A DNA stretch of 64,000 nucleotides, from the NCBI GenBank assembly GCA_029224185.1, contig JANZKI010000043.1, positions 1 to 64,000 of the forward strand, given 5' to 3'. This document shows positions 32,536 to 42,510 of the stretch, piece by piece. The notes beneath the pieces are model-generated. The model was not told the origin of the DNA and did no database searches. It worked only from the letters and a program-made list of their open reading frames with translations. The first letter of the stretch is position 1, and every line of letters starts with the position of its first letter. Origin of the DNA: Karalla daura (taxonomy: Eukaryota; Chordata; Actinopteri; Chaetodontiformes; Leiognathidae). The translations under genes were made by a program, and so were the position numbers.

Positions 32536-33010
32536 CCTCAAGCCGAAGCGGAGGCTGAGGCCAGGGCCATGGGGGAGGCTGAAGTGGAGGCTCGGCCTCA
32601 AGCCGAAGCGGAGGCCGAGGCCAGGGCTCTGGGTGAGGCTGAAGCTGAGACTCGGGCTCGGACCCGGGCTGAGGTGGAGGCGGAGGTCCAGACCCAGGCT
32701 CACGTTGAGGCTGAAGGCGAGGTTGAGACTGAAGGCGAGGTTGAGGCTGAAGGCGAGGCTGAGGCTGAAGGCGAGGTTGAGACTGAAGGCGAGGTTGAGG
32801 CTGAAGGCGAGGTTGAGACTGAAGGCGAGGTTGAGGCTGAAGGCGAGGTCGAGGCTGAAGGCGAGGTCTCTACTGACTGTCGGTTTCTTGTCACAGCTGA
32901 TTCAAACATTCCAGGAACAGATGATGAACCAGTGGAAGATGACAACCTGTCACTATTTTCAGATGTACCAGCTCAGGACAGCCGTCACCTCAACACGTCA
33001 AATGTTGAAG
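32536..33010 (+). repeat. Inserted copy of array end plus terminal exon
   Basis: It contains GAGGCTGAA-type units, the 18-bp minisatellite (here with GTTGAGACTGAAGGCGAG variants), the branch point and acceptor (CAG ending 32896) and exon sequence to about 33004. It parallels 31013-31325. Because the acceptor is retained, the copy was made from DNA or unspliced RNA. One base fewer in the exon copy (GACAGCCGTCACC versus GACAGCTCACCACTT) removes the TGA stop and lets the frame pass into PLE sequence. Confidence 0.85.
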
Positions 33011-33045
33011 TGCATTTTGGGAGGAACGCCCTCAACCTGGTGCGG
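33011..33045 (+). repeat. 35-bp direct repeat, right copy
   Basis: This is the second copy of the PLE-derived repeat and is continuous with the downstream PLE sequence (GAACATGAAAGGATC). It marks the right edge of the insertion. Confidence 0.95.
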
Positions 33046-33335
33046 GAACATGAAAGGATCTCGAGGAAAGCAGCGGACTACAGGAACCGCCTCCGCTTCA
33101 ACCTCAGATGCAGGAAAGATGGACTGATCCCGAAAAGCTTACGAACGAAGTCCACAGTCAAGAGGCCACAGAGCGGAACAAATTCTACACAGAGCACAGG
33201 AACAACCAGAACTGAAGAGGCCCTTCGGGTGAAGGACGAAACGTCTTCAAACCCCAGACGAAGTCCAGTTGCTTGACTCACTGAACATTGGATGCCATGA
33301 CCTGGAGGAATGAGAATCCCCACAGACGAATGGTC
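33046..33335 (+). mobile_element. Penelope-like element, right part with 3' tail
   Basis: It encodes the Arg/Lys-rich segment RKAADYRNRLRFNLRCRKDG and the following residues. The plus-strand ribozyme-like motif comes next, then GACTCACTGAACATTGGATG and ACCTGGAGGAATGAGAATCC. The order equals that of the minus-strand tail at 32330-32440, giving an inverted pair about 0.8 kb apart. It is a 5'/3' remnant without reverse transcriptase. Confidence 0.55.
33212..33245 (+). ncRNA. Hammerhead-ribozyme-like motif, plus strand
   Basis: CTGAAGA at 33212-33218 fits CUGANGA. A five-pair stem, CCTTC (33222-33226) with GAAGG (33231-33235), is closed by a GGGT loop. GAAAC at 33238-33242 is followed by GTC, the usual cleavage triplet. 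GAA before and TTC after could start helix I. An unpaired G and a C/A mismatch at the base of the stem make it a degraded or weak version. Helix III would need the ACGT palindrome to pair between two molecules. Confidence 0.42.
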
Positions 33336-33515
33336 ATGGAAAACAACCTCACAGATGTTTGGAGACGGTTAAGGCCCTCAGTGAAACAGTGCACATGGGT
33401 GAGAGCTGCTGGAGGCCACATCAGAGGGGCCCGGCTGGACAGAACATACACCAACCGCGCACACAGCAATAGAATACGTAGGTCAGCCACAGCTTCTCGG
33501 ACCGTCATCCGGTAA
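33336..33515 (+). mobile_element. LINE fragment: endonuclease domain end
   Basis: The frame reads ENNLTDVWRRLRPSVKQCTW, then ARLDRTYTNRAHSNRIRR, and stops at 33513-33515. The combination of L-x-D-x-WR, Y/CTW and ARLDR-x-Y is typical of the C-terminal part of the apurinic endonuclease domain in Tx1/L1-type non-LTR retrotransposons of fish. The catalytic SDH segment is not reached. It directly follows the PLE tail. Confidence 0.6.
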
Positions 33516-33554
33516 CTGCAGACTTCACCGCGCAGATCCCACGCAGAACGCTCC

Positions 33555-33740
33555 AAGCCAAACCTGCTCTCGAAAACACAGACAACTTTGGTTGGTTTCT
33601 CCTGGCAGACGCTCCGCTGGGTCCCTCAAGCTGTCCTCCGGCGTCCCAAAGAGGAGGGAGGGCAGGGGCTGGTCCATCTGGCCAGCAGAGGAGCTGCTTC
33701 CAGGCTACGGTTCAACCAGCTCCTCCTCCGGCATCTCTCT
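33555..33740 (+). mobile_element. LINE fragment: region after the reverse transcriptase
   Basis: The frame reads LLSKTQTTLVGF, then LRWVPQAVL and PKEEGGQGLVHLASR before RLRFNQLLLRH. The W-V-P-x-x-V-L and EEGG-x-GLVH motifs are common after the reverse transcriptase core of teleost Tx1/L1-type elements. The whole reverse transcriptase core is missing between this and the endonuclease piece only about 40 bp upstream, so the element has a large internal deletion. The frame runs into microsatellite at about 33735. Confidence 0.62.
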
Positions 33741-34098
33741 GTCTCGTTGTCTCTCTCTGCCTTTTTGTCTCTTTCTCTCTCTCTTTGTCTCTCTGTCTCC
33801 CTCTCTTTTTCTTTTTGTCTCCCTGTCTCCCTCTCTTTGTCTCTCTGTCTCTTTGTCTTCCTCTGCCTTTTTGTCTCCATGTCTCTCTCTTTGTCTCTTC
33901 GTCCCTGTCTCTTTGTTTGTCTCTCTTTGTCTCTCTCTGTCTCTTTGTATCTTTATATCTCTGTCTCATTGTATCTTTGTCTCTTTCTCTGTCTCTCTGT
34001 CTCTCTCATTCTTTGTCTCGTTGTCTCTTTGTCTCTGTCTCTTTGTATCTTTGTACCTTTCTATCTCTGTCTCTTTATATCTTTGTATCTTTGTCTCC
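33735..34098. repeat. TCTCTTTG-type microsatellite before the satellite
   Basis: This is a pyrimidine-rich repeat of CTCTCTTTGTCTC and TATCTTTG steps, of the same kind and orientation as the cassettes inside the minisatellite, but richer in CTCT and CCCTCTC variants and without their fixed ends. It probably shares origin with them but did not take part in the cassette amplification. Confidence 0.93.
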
Positions 34099-34140
34099 TG
34101 TACGGCTCACACGACTCTCCAGAGGTGTGCCGGCATTGGA
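34099..34140. other. Junction between microsatellite and 178-bp satellite
   Basis: About 40 bp of non-repetitive sequence, including GGCTCACACGACTCTCCAGA, with a weak resemblance to the monomer segment GGAGGCGGCTCACACCCC. The array proper begins at 34141. Confidence 0.6.
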
Positions 34141-36699
34141 GTGAGCGTGGGCCACCCTGGAGGCGGCTCACACCCCAAATGGTGGGTTTGGGCTTGCTCG
34201 CGAGGGGTCGGGATTTCAGCCGAAAACGACAGGTCCGGGGTGGTCGTTTTTTTCACTTTCGGCGAGGGTTAATATCTCAGCTCCGGGATCAAATCCGGCC
34301 TCGGGATTGCTTTTTCCAGTGAGCGTGGGCCACCCCGGAGGCGGCTCACACCCCAAATCGTGCGTTTGGACTCGCTCGCGAGGGGTCGGGATTTCGGCCG
34401 AAAACGACAGGTCCGGGGTGGTCGTTTTTTTCACTTTCGGCGAGGGATAATATCTCAGCTCCAGGATCAAATCCGGCCTCGGGATTGCTTTTTCCAGTGA
34501 GCGTGGGCCACCCCGGAGGCGGCTCACACCCCAAATCGTGCGTTTGGACTCGCTCGTTCGGGGTCGGGATTTCGGCCGAAAACGACAGGTCCGGGGTGGT
34601 CGTTTTTTTCACTTTCGGCGAGGGTTAATATCTCAGCTCCGGGACCACAGCCGGCCTCGGGATTGCGTTTTCCAGTGAGCGTGGGCCACCCCGGAGGCGG
34701 CTCACACCCCAAATCGTGCGTTTGGACTCGCTCGTTCGGGGTCGGGATTTCGGCCGAAAACGACAGGTCCGGGGTGGTCGTTTTTTTCACTTTCGGCGAG
34801 GGTTCATATCTCAGCTCCAGGATCAAATCCGGCCTCGGGATTGCTTTTTCCAGTGAGCGTGGGCCACCCCGGAGGCGGCTCACACCCCAAATCGTGCGTT
34901 TGGTCTCGCTCGTTCGGGGTCAGGAATTCGGCTGAAAACGACAGGTCCGGGGTGGTCGTTTTTTTCACTTTCGGCGAGGGATAATATCTCAGCTCCAGGA
35001 TCAAATCCGGCCTCGGGATTGCTTTTTCCAGTGAGCGTGGGCCACCCCGGAGGCGGCTCACACCCCAAATCGTGCGTTTGGACTCGCTCGTTCGGGGTCG
35101 GGATTTCGGCCGAAAACGACAGGTCCGGGGTGGTCGTTTTTTTCACTTTCGGCGAGGGTTCATATCTCAGCTCCAGGATCAAATCCGGCCTCGGGATTGC
35201 TTTTTCCAGTGAGCGTGGGCCACCCCGGAGGCGGCTCACACCCCAAATCGTGCGTTTGGTCTCGCTCGTTCGGGGTCAGGAATTCGGCTCAAAACGACAG
35301 GTCCGGGGTGGTCGTTTTTTTCACTTTCGGCGAGGGTTAATATCTCAGCTCCGGGACCACAGCCGGCCTCGGGATTGCGTTTTCCAGTGAGCGTGGGCCA
35401 CCCCGGAGGCGGCTCACACCCCAAATCGTGCGTTTGGACTCGCTCGCGAGGGGTCGGGATTTCGGCCGAAAACGACAGGTCCGGGGTGGTCGTTTTTTTC
35501 ACTTTCGGCGAGGGTTAATATCTCAGCTCCGGGACCACAGCCGGCCTCGGGATTGCTTTTTCCAGTGAGCGTGGGCCACCCCGGAGGCGGCTCACACCCC
35601 AAATCGTGCGTTTGGACTCGCTCGCGAGGGGTCGGGATTTCGGCCGAAAACGACAGGTCCGGGGTGGTCGTTTTTTTCACTTTCGGCGAGGGTTAATATC
35701 TCAGCTCCAGGATGAAATCCGGCCTCGGGATTGCTTTTTCCAGTGAGCGTGGGCCACCCCGGAGGCGGCTCACACCCCAAATCGAGGGTTTGGGCTCGCT
35801 CGCTCGGGGTCGGGATTTCGGCCGAAAACGACAGGTCCGGGGTGGTCGTTTTTTTCACTTTCGGCGAGGGTTAATATCTCAGCTCCAGGATCAAATCCGG
35901 CCTCGGGATTGCGTATTCCAGTGAGCGTGGGCCACCCCGGAGGCGGCTCACACCCCAAATCGTGCGTTTGGACTCGCTCATTCGGGGTCGGGATTTCGGC
36001 CGAAAACGACAGGTCCGGGGTGGTCGTTTTTTTCACTTTCGGCGAGGGTTAATATCTCAGCTCCAGGATAAAATCCGGTCTCGGGATTGCTTTTTCCAGT
36101 GAGCGTGGGCCACCCCGGAGGCGGCTCACACCCCAAATCGTGCGTTTGGACTCGCTCGCGAGGGGTCGGGATCCCGGCCAAAACGACAGGTCCGGGGTGG
36201 TCGTTTTTTTCACTTTCGGCGAGGGTTAATATCTCAGCTCCTGGACCACAGCCGGCCTCGGGATTGCTTTTTCCAGTGAGCGTGGGCCACCCCGGAGGCG
36301 GCTCACACCCCAAATGGTGGGTTTGGGCTCGCTCGTTCGGGGTCAGGAATTCGGCTGAAAACGACAGGTCCGGGGTGGTCGTTTTTTTCACTTTCGGCGA
36401 GGGTTAATATCTCAGCTCCATGACCACAGCCGGCCTCGGGATTGCTTTTTCCAGTGAGCGTGGGCCACCCCGGAGGCGGCTCACACCCCAAATGGTGGGT
36501 TTGGGCTCGCTCGTTCGGGGTCAGGAATTCGGCTGAAAACGACAGGTCCGGGGTGGTCGTTTTTTTCACTTTCGGCGAGGGTTAATATCTCAGCTCCATG
36601 ACCACAGCCGGCCTCGGGATTGCTTTTTCCAGTGAGCGTGGGCCACCCCGGAGGCGGCTCACACCCCAAATCAAGGGTTTGGGCTCGCTCGCTTGGAGT

Positions 36700-36860
36700 C
36701 CGGATCTCGGCCAAAACGACTGGTCCGTGATGGTCGTTTTTTTACCTTTCCGAAAGTTTTTCCGAAAGTGAAAAAGTGAAAAAAACGACCACCCCGGACC
36801 TGTGGTTTTTTTCACTTTCGGCGAGCTTTGATATCTCAGCTCCAGGATCATATCCGGCCT
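36700..36860. repeat. Inverted-junction monomer lacking the palindrome core
   Basis: ACCTTTCCGAAAGTTTTTCC is followed by GAAAGTGAAAAAGTGAAAAA and ACGACCACCCCGGACCTGTG, an inverted piece of the monomer between normal pieces. It resembles the later palindromic units (49.8-62.1 kb), but the AGCTTTAAAATCTCAG core and its complement are absent. It is either an early form or a derivative with a deleted hairpin. Confidence 0.8.
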
Positions 36861-39396
36861 CGGGATTGCTTTTTCCAGTGAGCGTGGGCCACCCCGGAGG
36901 CGGCTCACACCCCAAATCGTGCGTTTGGACTCGCTCGCGAGGGGTCGGGATTTCGGCCGAAAACGACAGGTCCGGGGTGGTCGTTTTTTTCACTTTCGGC
37001 GAGGGTTAATATCTCAGCTCCTGGACCACAGCCGGCCTCGGGATTGCTTTTTCCAGTGAGCGTGGGCCACCCCGGAGGCGGCTCACACCCCAAATCGTGC
37101 GTTTGGACTCGCTCGTTCGGGGTCGGGATTTCGGCCGAAAACGACAGGTCCGGGGTGGTCGTTTTTTTCACTTTCGGCGAGGGTTAATATCTCAGCTCCT
37201 GGACCACAGCCGGCCTCGGGATTGCTTTATCCAGTGAGCGTGGGCCACCCCGGAGGCGGCTCACACCCCAAATCGTGCGTTTGGACTCGCTCGTTCGGGG
37301 TCGGGATTTCGGCCGAAAACGACAGGTCCGGGGTGGTCGTTTTTTTCACTTTCGGCGAGGGTTAATATCTCAGCTCCTGGACCACAGCCGGCCTCGGGAT
37401 TGCTTTATCCAGTGAGCGTGGGCCACCCCGGAGGCGGCTCACACCCCAAATCGTGCGTTTGGACTCGCTCGCGAGGGGTCGGGATTTCGGCCGAAAACGA
37501 CAGGTCCGGGGTGGTCGTTTTTTTCACTTTCGGCGAGGGTTAATATCTCAGCTCCTGGACCACAGCCGGCCTCGGGATTGCTTTATCCAGTGAGCGTGGG
37601 CCACCCCGGAGGCGGCTCACACCCCAAATCGTGCGTTTGGACTCGTTCGTTCGGGGTCAGGATTTCGGCCGAAAACGACAGGTCCGGGGTGGTCGTTTTT
37701 TTCACTTTCGGCGAGGGTTAATATCTCAGCTCCGGGACCACAGCCGGCCTCGGGATTGCGTTTTCCAGTGACCGTGGGCCACCCCGGAGGCGGCTCACAC
37801 CCCAAATGGTGGGTTTGAGCTCGCTCGTTCGGGGTCAGGAAATCGGCTCAAAACGACAGGTCCGGGGTGGTCGTTTTTTTCACTTTCGGCGAGGGTTAAT
37901 ATCTCAGCTCCTGGACCACAGCCGGCCTCGGGATTGCTTTATCCAGTGAGCGTGGGCCACCCCGGAGGCGGCTCACACCCCAAATCGTGCGTTTGGACTC
38001 GTTCGTTCGGGGTCAGGATTTCGGCCGAAAACGACAGGTCCGGGGTGGTCGTTTTTTTCACTTTCGGCGAGGGTTAATATCTCAGCTCCGGGACCACAGC
38101 CGGCCTCGGGATTGCGTTTTCCAGTGACCGTGGGCCACCCCGGAGGCGGCTCACACCCCAAATGGTGGGTTTGAGCTCGCTCGTTCGGGGTCAGGAAATC
38201 GGCTCAAAACGACAGGTCCGGGGTGGTCGTTTTTTTCACTTTCGGCGAGGGTTAATATCTCAGCTCCGGGACCACAGCCGGCCTCGGGATTGCTTTTTCC
38301 AGTGAGCGTGGGCCACCCCGGAGGCGGCTCACACCCCAAATCGTGCGTTTGGACTCGCTCGTTCGGGGTCGGGATTTCGGCCGAAAACGACAGGTCCGGG
38401 GTGGTCGTTTTTTTCACTTTCGGCGAGGGTTAATATCTCAGCTCCTGGACCACAGCCGGCCTCGGGATTGCTTTATCCAGTGAGCGTGGGCCACCCCGGA
38501 GGCGGCTCACACCCCAAATCGTGCGTTTGGACTCGTTCGTTCGGGGTCAGGATTTCGGCCGAAAACGACAGGTCCGGGGTGGTCGTTTTTTTCACTTTCG
38601 GCGAGGGTTAATATCTCAGCTCCGGGACCACAGCCGGCCTCGGGATTGCGTTTTCCAGTGACCGTGGGCCACCCCGGAGGCGGCTCACACCCCAAATGGT
38701 GGGTTTGAGCTCGCTCGTTCGGGGTCAGGAAATCGGCTCAAAACGACAGGTCCGGGGTGGTCGTTTTTTTCACTTTCGGCGAGGGTTAATATCTCAGCTC
38801 CTGGACCACAGCCGGCCTCGGGATTGCTTTATCCAGTGAGCGTGGGCCACCCCGGAGGCGGCTCACACCCCAAATCGTGCGTTTGGACTCGTTCGTTCGG
38901 GGTCAGGATTTCGGCCGAAAACGACAGGTCCGGGGTGGTCGTTTTTTTCACTTTCGGCGAGGGTTAATATCTCAGCTCCGGGACCACAGCCGGCCTCGGG
39001 ATTGCGTTTTCCAGTGACCGTGGGCCACCCCGGAGGCGGCTCACACCCCAAATGGTGGGTTTGAGCTCGCTCGTTCGGGGTCAGGAAATCGGCTCAAAAC
39101 GACAGGTCCGGGGTGGTCGTTTTTTTCACTTTCGGCGAGGGTTAATATCTCAGCTCCTGGACCACAGCCGGCCTCGGGATTGCTTTATCCAGTGAGCGTG
39201 GGCCACCCCGGAGGCGGCTCACACCCCAAATCGTGCGTTTGGACTCGTTCGTTCGGGGTCAGGATTTCGGCCGAAAACGACAGGTCCGGGGTGGTCGTTT
39301 TTTTCACTTTCGGCGAGGGTTAATATCTCAGCTCCGGGACCACAGCCGGCCTCGGGATTGCGTTTTCCAGTGACCGTGGGCCACCCCGGAGGCGGC

Positions 39397-42300
39397 TCAC
39401 ACCCCAAATGGTGGGTTTGAGCTCGCTCGTTCGGGGTCAGGAAATCGGCTCAAAACGACAGGTCCGGGGTGGTCGTTTTTTTCACTTTCGGCGAGGGTTA
39501 ATATCTCAGCTCCGGGACCACAGCCGGCCTCGGGATTGCTTTTTCCAGTGAGCGTGGGCCACCCCGGAGGCGGCTCACACCCCAAATCGTGCGTTTGGAC
39601 TCGCTCGTTCGGGGTCGGGATTTCGGCCGAAAACGACAGGTCCGGGGTGGTCGTTTTTTTCACTTTCGGCGAGGGTTAATATCTCAGCTCCTGGACCACA
39701 GCCGGCCTCGGGATTGCTTTATCCAGTGAGCGTGGGCCACCCCGGAGGCGGCTCACACCCCAAATCGTGCGTTTGGACTCGTTCGTTCGGGGTCAGGATT
39801 TCGGCCGAAAACGACAGGTCCGGGGTGGTCGTTTTTTTCACTTTCGGCGAGGGTTAATATCTCAGCTCCTGGACCACAGCCGGCCTCGGGATTGCTTTTT
39901 CCAGTGAGCGTGGGCCACCCCGGAGGCGGCTCACACCCCAAATCGTGCGTTTGGACTCGCTCGCGAGGGGTCGGGATTTCGGCCGAAAACGACAGGTCCG
40001 GGGTGGTCGTTTTTTTCACTTTCGGCGAGGGTTAATATCTCAGCTCCTGGACCACAGCCGGCCTCGGGATTGCTTTATCCAGTGAGCGTGGGCCACCCCG
40101 GAGGCGGCTCACACCCCAAATCGTGCGTTTGGACTCATTCGTTCGGGCTCAGGATTTCGGCCGAAAACGACAGGTCCGGGGTGGTCGTTTTTTTCACTTT
40201 CGGCGAGGGTTAATATCTCAGCTCCGGGACCACAGCCGGCCTCGGGATTGCTTTATCCAGTGAGCGTGGGCCACCCCGGAGGCGGCTCACACCCCAAATC
40301 GTGCGTTTGGACTCGTTCGTTCGGGGTCAGGATTTCGGCCGAAAACGACAGGTCCGGGGTGGTCGTTTTTTTCACTTTCGGCGAGGGTTAATATCTCAGC
40401 TCCGGGACCACAGCCGGCCTCGGGATTGCGTTTTCCAGTGACCGTGGGCCACCCCGGAGGCGGCTCACACCCCAAATGGTGGGTTTGAGCTCGCTCGTTC
40501 GGGGTCAGGAAATCGGCTCAAAACGACAGGTCCGGGGTGGTCGTTTTTTTCACTTTCGGCGAGGGTTAATATCTCAGCTCCGGGACCACAGCCGGCCTCG
40601 GGATTGCTTTTTCCAGTGAGCGTGGGCCACCCCGGAGGCGGCTCACACCCCAAATCGTGCGTTTGGACTCGCTCGTTCGGGGTCGGGATTTCGGCCGAAA
40701 ACGACAGGTCCGGGGTGGTCGTTTTTTTCACTTTCGGCGAGGGTTAATATCTCAGCTCCTGGACCACAGCCGGCCTCGGGATTGCTTTATCCAGTGAGCG
40801 TGGGCCACCCCGGAGGCGGCTCACACCCCAAATCGTGCGTTTGGACTCGTTCGTTCGGGGTCAGGATTTCGGCCGAAAACGACAGGTCCGGGGTGGTCGT
40901 TTTTTTCACTTTCGGCGAGGGTTAATATCTCAGCTCCTGGACCACAGCCGGCCTCGGGATTGCTTTTTCCAGTGAGCGTGGGCCACCCCGGAGGCGGCTC
41001 ACACCCCAAATCGTGCGTTTGGACTCGCTCGCGAGGGGTCGGGATTTCGGCCGAAAACGACAGGTCCGGGGTGGTCGTTTTTTTCACTTTCGGCGAGGGT
41101 TAATATCTCAGCTCCTGGACCACAGCCGGCCTCGGGATTGCTTTATCCAGTGAGCGTGGGCCACCCCGGAGGCGGCTCACACCCCAAATCGTGCGTTTGG
41201 ACTCATTCGTTCGGGCTCAGGATTTCGGCCGAAAACGACAGGTCCGGGGTGGTCGTTTTTTTCACTTTCGGCGAGGGTTAATATCTCAGCTCCGGGACCA
41301 CAGCCGGCCTCGGGATTGCTTTTTCCAGTGAGCGTGGGCCACCCCGGAGGCGGCTCACACCCCAAATCGTGCGTTTGGACTCGTTCGTTCGGGGTCAGGA
41401 TTTCGGCCGAAAACGACAGGTCCGGGGTGGTCGTTTTTTTCACTTTCGGCGAGGGTTAATATCTCAGCTCCGGGACCACAGCCGGCCTCGGGATTGCGTT
41501 TTCCAGTGACCGTGGGCCACCCCGGAGGCGGCTCACACCCCAAATGGTGGGTTTGAGCTCGCTCGTTCGGGGTCAGGAAATCGGCTCAAAACGACAGGTC
41601 CGGGGTGGTCGTTTTTTTCACTTTCGGCGAGGGTTAATATCTCAGCTCCGGGACCACAGCCGGCCTCGGGATTGCTTTTTCCAGTGAGCGTGGGCCACCC
41701 CGGAGGCGGCTCACACCCCAAATCGTGCGTTTGGACTCGCTCGTTCGGGGTCGGGATTTCGGCCGAAAACGACAGGTCCGGGGTGGTCGTTTTTTTCACT
41801 TTCGGCGAGGGTTAATATCTCAGCTCCTGGACCACAGCCGGCCTCGGGATTGCTTTATCCAGTGAGCGTGGGCCACCCCGGAGGCGGCTCACACCCCAAA
41901 TCGTGCGTTTGGACTCGTTCGTTCGGGGTCAGGATTTCGGCCGAAAACGACAGGTCCGGGGTGGTCGTTTTTTTCACTTTCGGCGAGGGTTAATATCTCA
42001 GCTCCTGGACCACAGCCGGCCTCGGGATTGCTTTTTCCAGTGAGCGTGGGCCACCCCGGAGGCGGCTCACACCCCAAATCGTGCGTTTGGACTCGCTCGC
42101 GAGGGGTCGGGATTTCGGCCGAAAACGACAGGTCCGGGGTGGTCGTTTTTTTCACTTTCGGCGAGGGTTAATATCTCAGCTCCTGGACCACAGCCGGCCT
42201 CGGGATTGCTTTATCCAGTGAGCGTGGGCCACCCCGGAGGCGGCTCACACCCCAAATCGTGCGTTTGGACTCATTCGTTCGGGCTCAGGATTTCGGCCGA

Positions 42301-42510
42301 AAACGACAGGTCCGGGGTGGTCGTTTTTTTCACTTTCGGCGAGGGTTAATATCTCAGCTCCGGGACCACAGCCGGCCTCGGGATTGCTTTTTCCAGTGAG
42401 CGTGGGCCACCCCGGAGGCGGCTCACACCCCAAATCGTGCGTTTGGACTCGTTCGTTCGGGGTCAGGATTTCGGCCGAAAACGACAGGTCCGGGGTGGTC
42501 GTTTTTTTCA
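39397..42510 (+). repeat. Hexameric higher-order repeat (1068 bp) in the satellite
   Basis: A recognisable variant order starting with the AAATGGTGGG monomer recurs at 39397, 40465 and 41533, which is exactly 6 x 178 bp. Within it a GGGCTCAGG variant (40144, 41213, 42281) keeps the same relative place. The copies are nearly identical. Confidence 0.8.

Larger units (their letters stand above)
32452..33276 (+). pseudogene. Chimeric open frame: PLE N-terminal region with inserted minisatellite and exon copy
   Basis: One frame is open for 825 bp. In order it encodes PLE-type residues ending MHFGRNTLNLVR, a Glu/Ala-rich minisatellite (EAEGEVETEGEVEAEG type), a copy of the candidate terminal exon (ADSNIPGTDDEPVED), and then HFGRNALNLVREHERISRKA, RFNLRCRKDGLIPKSL and a stop at 33274-33276 downstream of the ribozyme-like motif. 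The last part resembles the region before the reverse transcriptase in Penelope-like elements. The inserted period is exactly 510 bp, so the PLE frame is preserved. The in-frame ATG nearest the 5' end is at 32470. No reverse transcriptase or GIY-YIG domain follows, so an active element is excluded here. Expression is unknown. Confidence 0.5.

Noticed and set aside
32452..33276. Intact Penelope-like element
   Set aside because: Only the N-terminal region, ribozyme-like motif and tail are present. No reverse transcriptase or GIY-YIG endonuclease sequence lies nearby.
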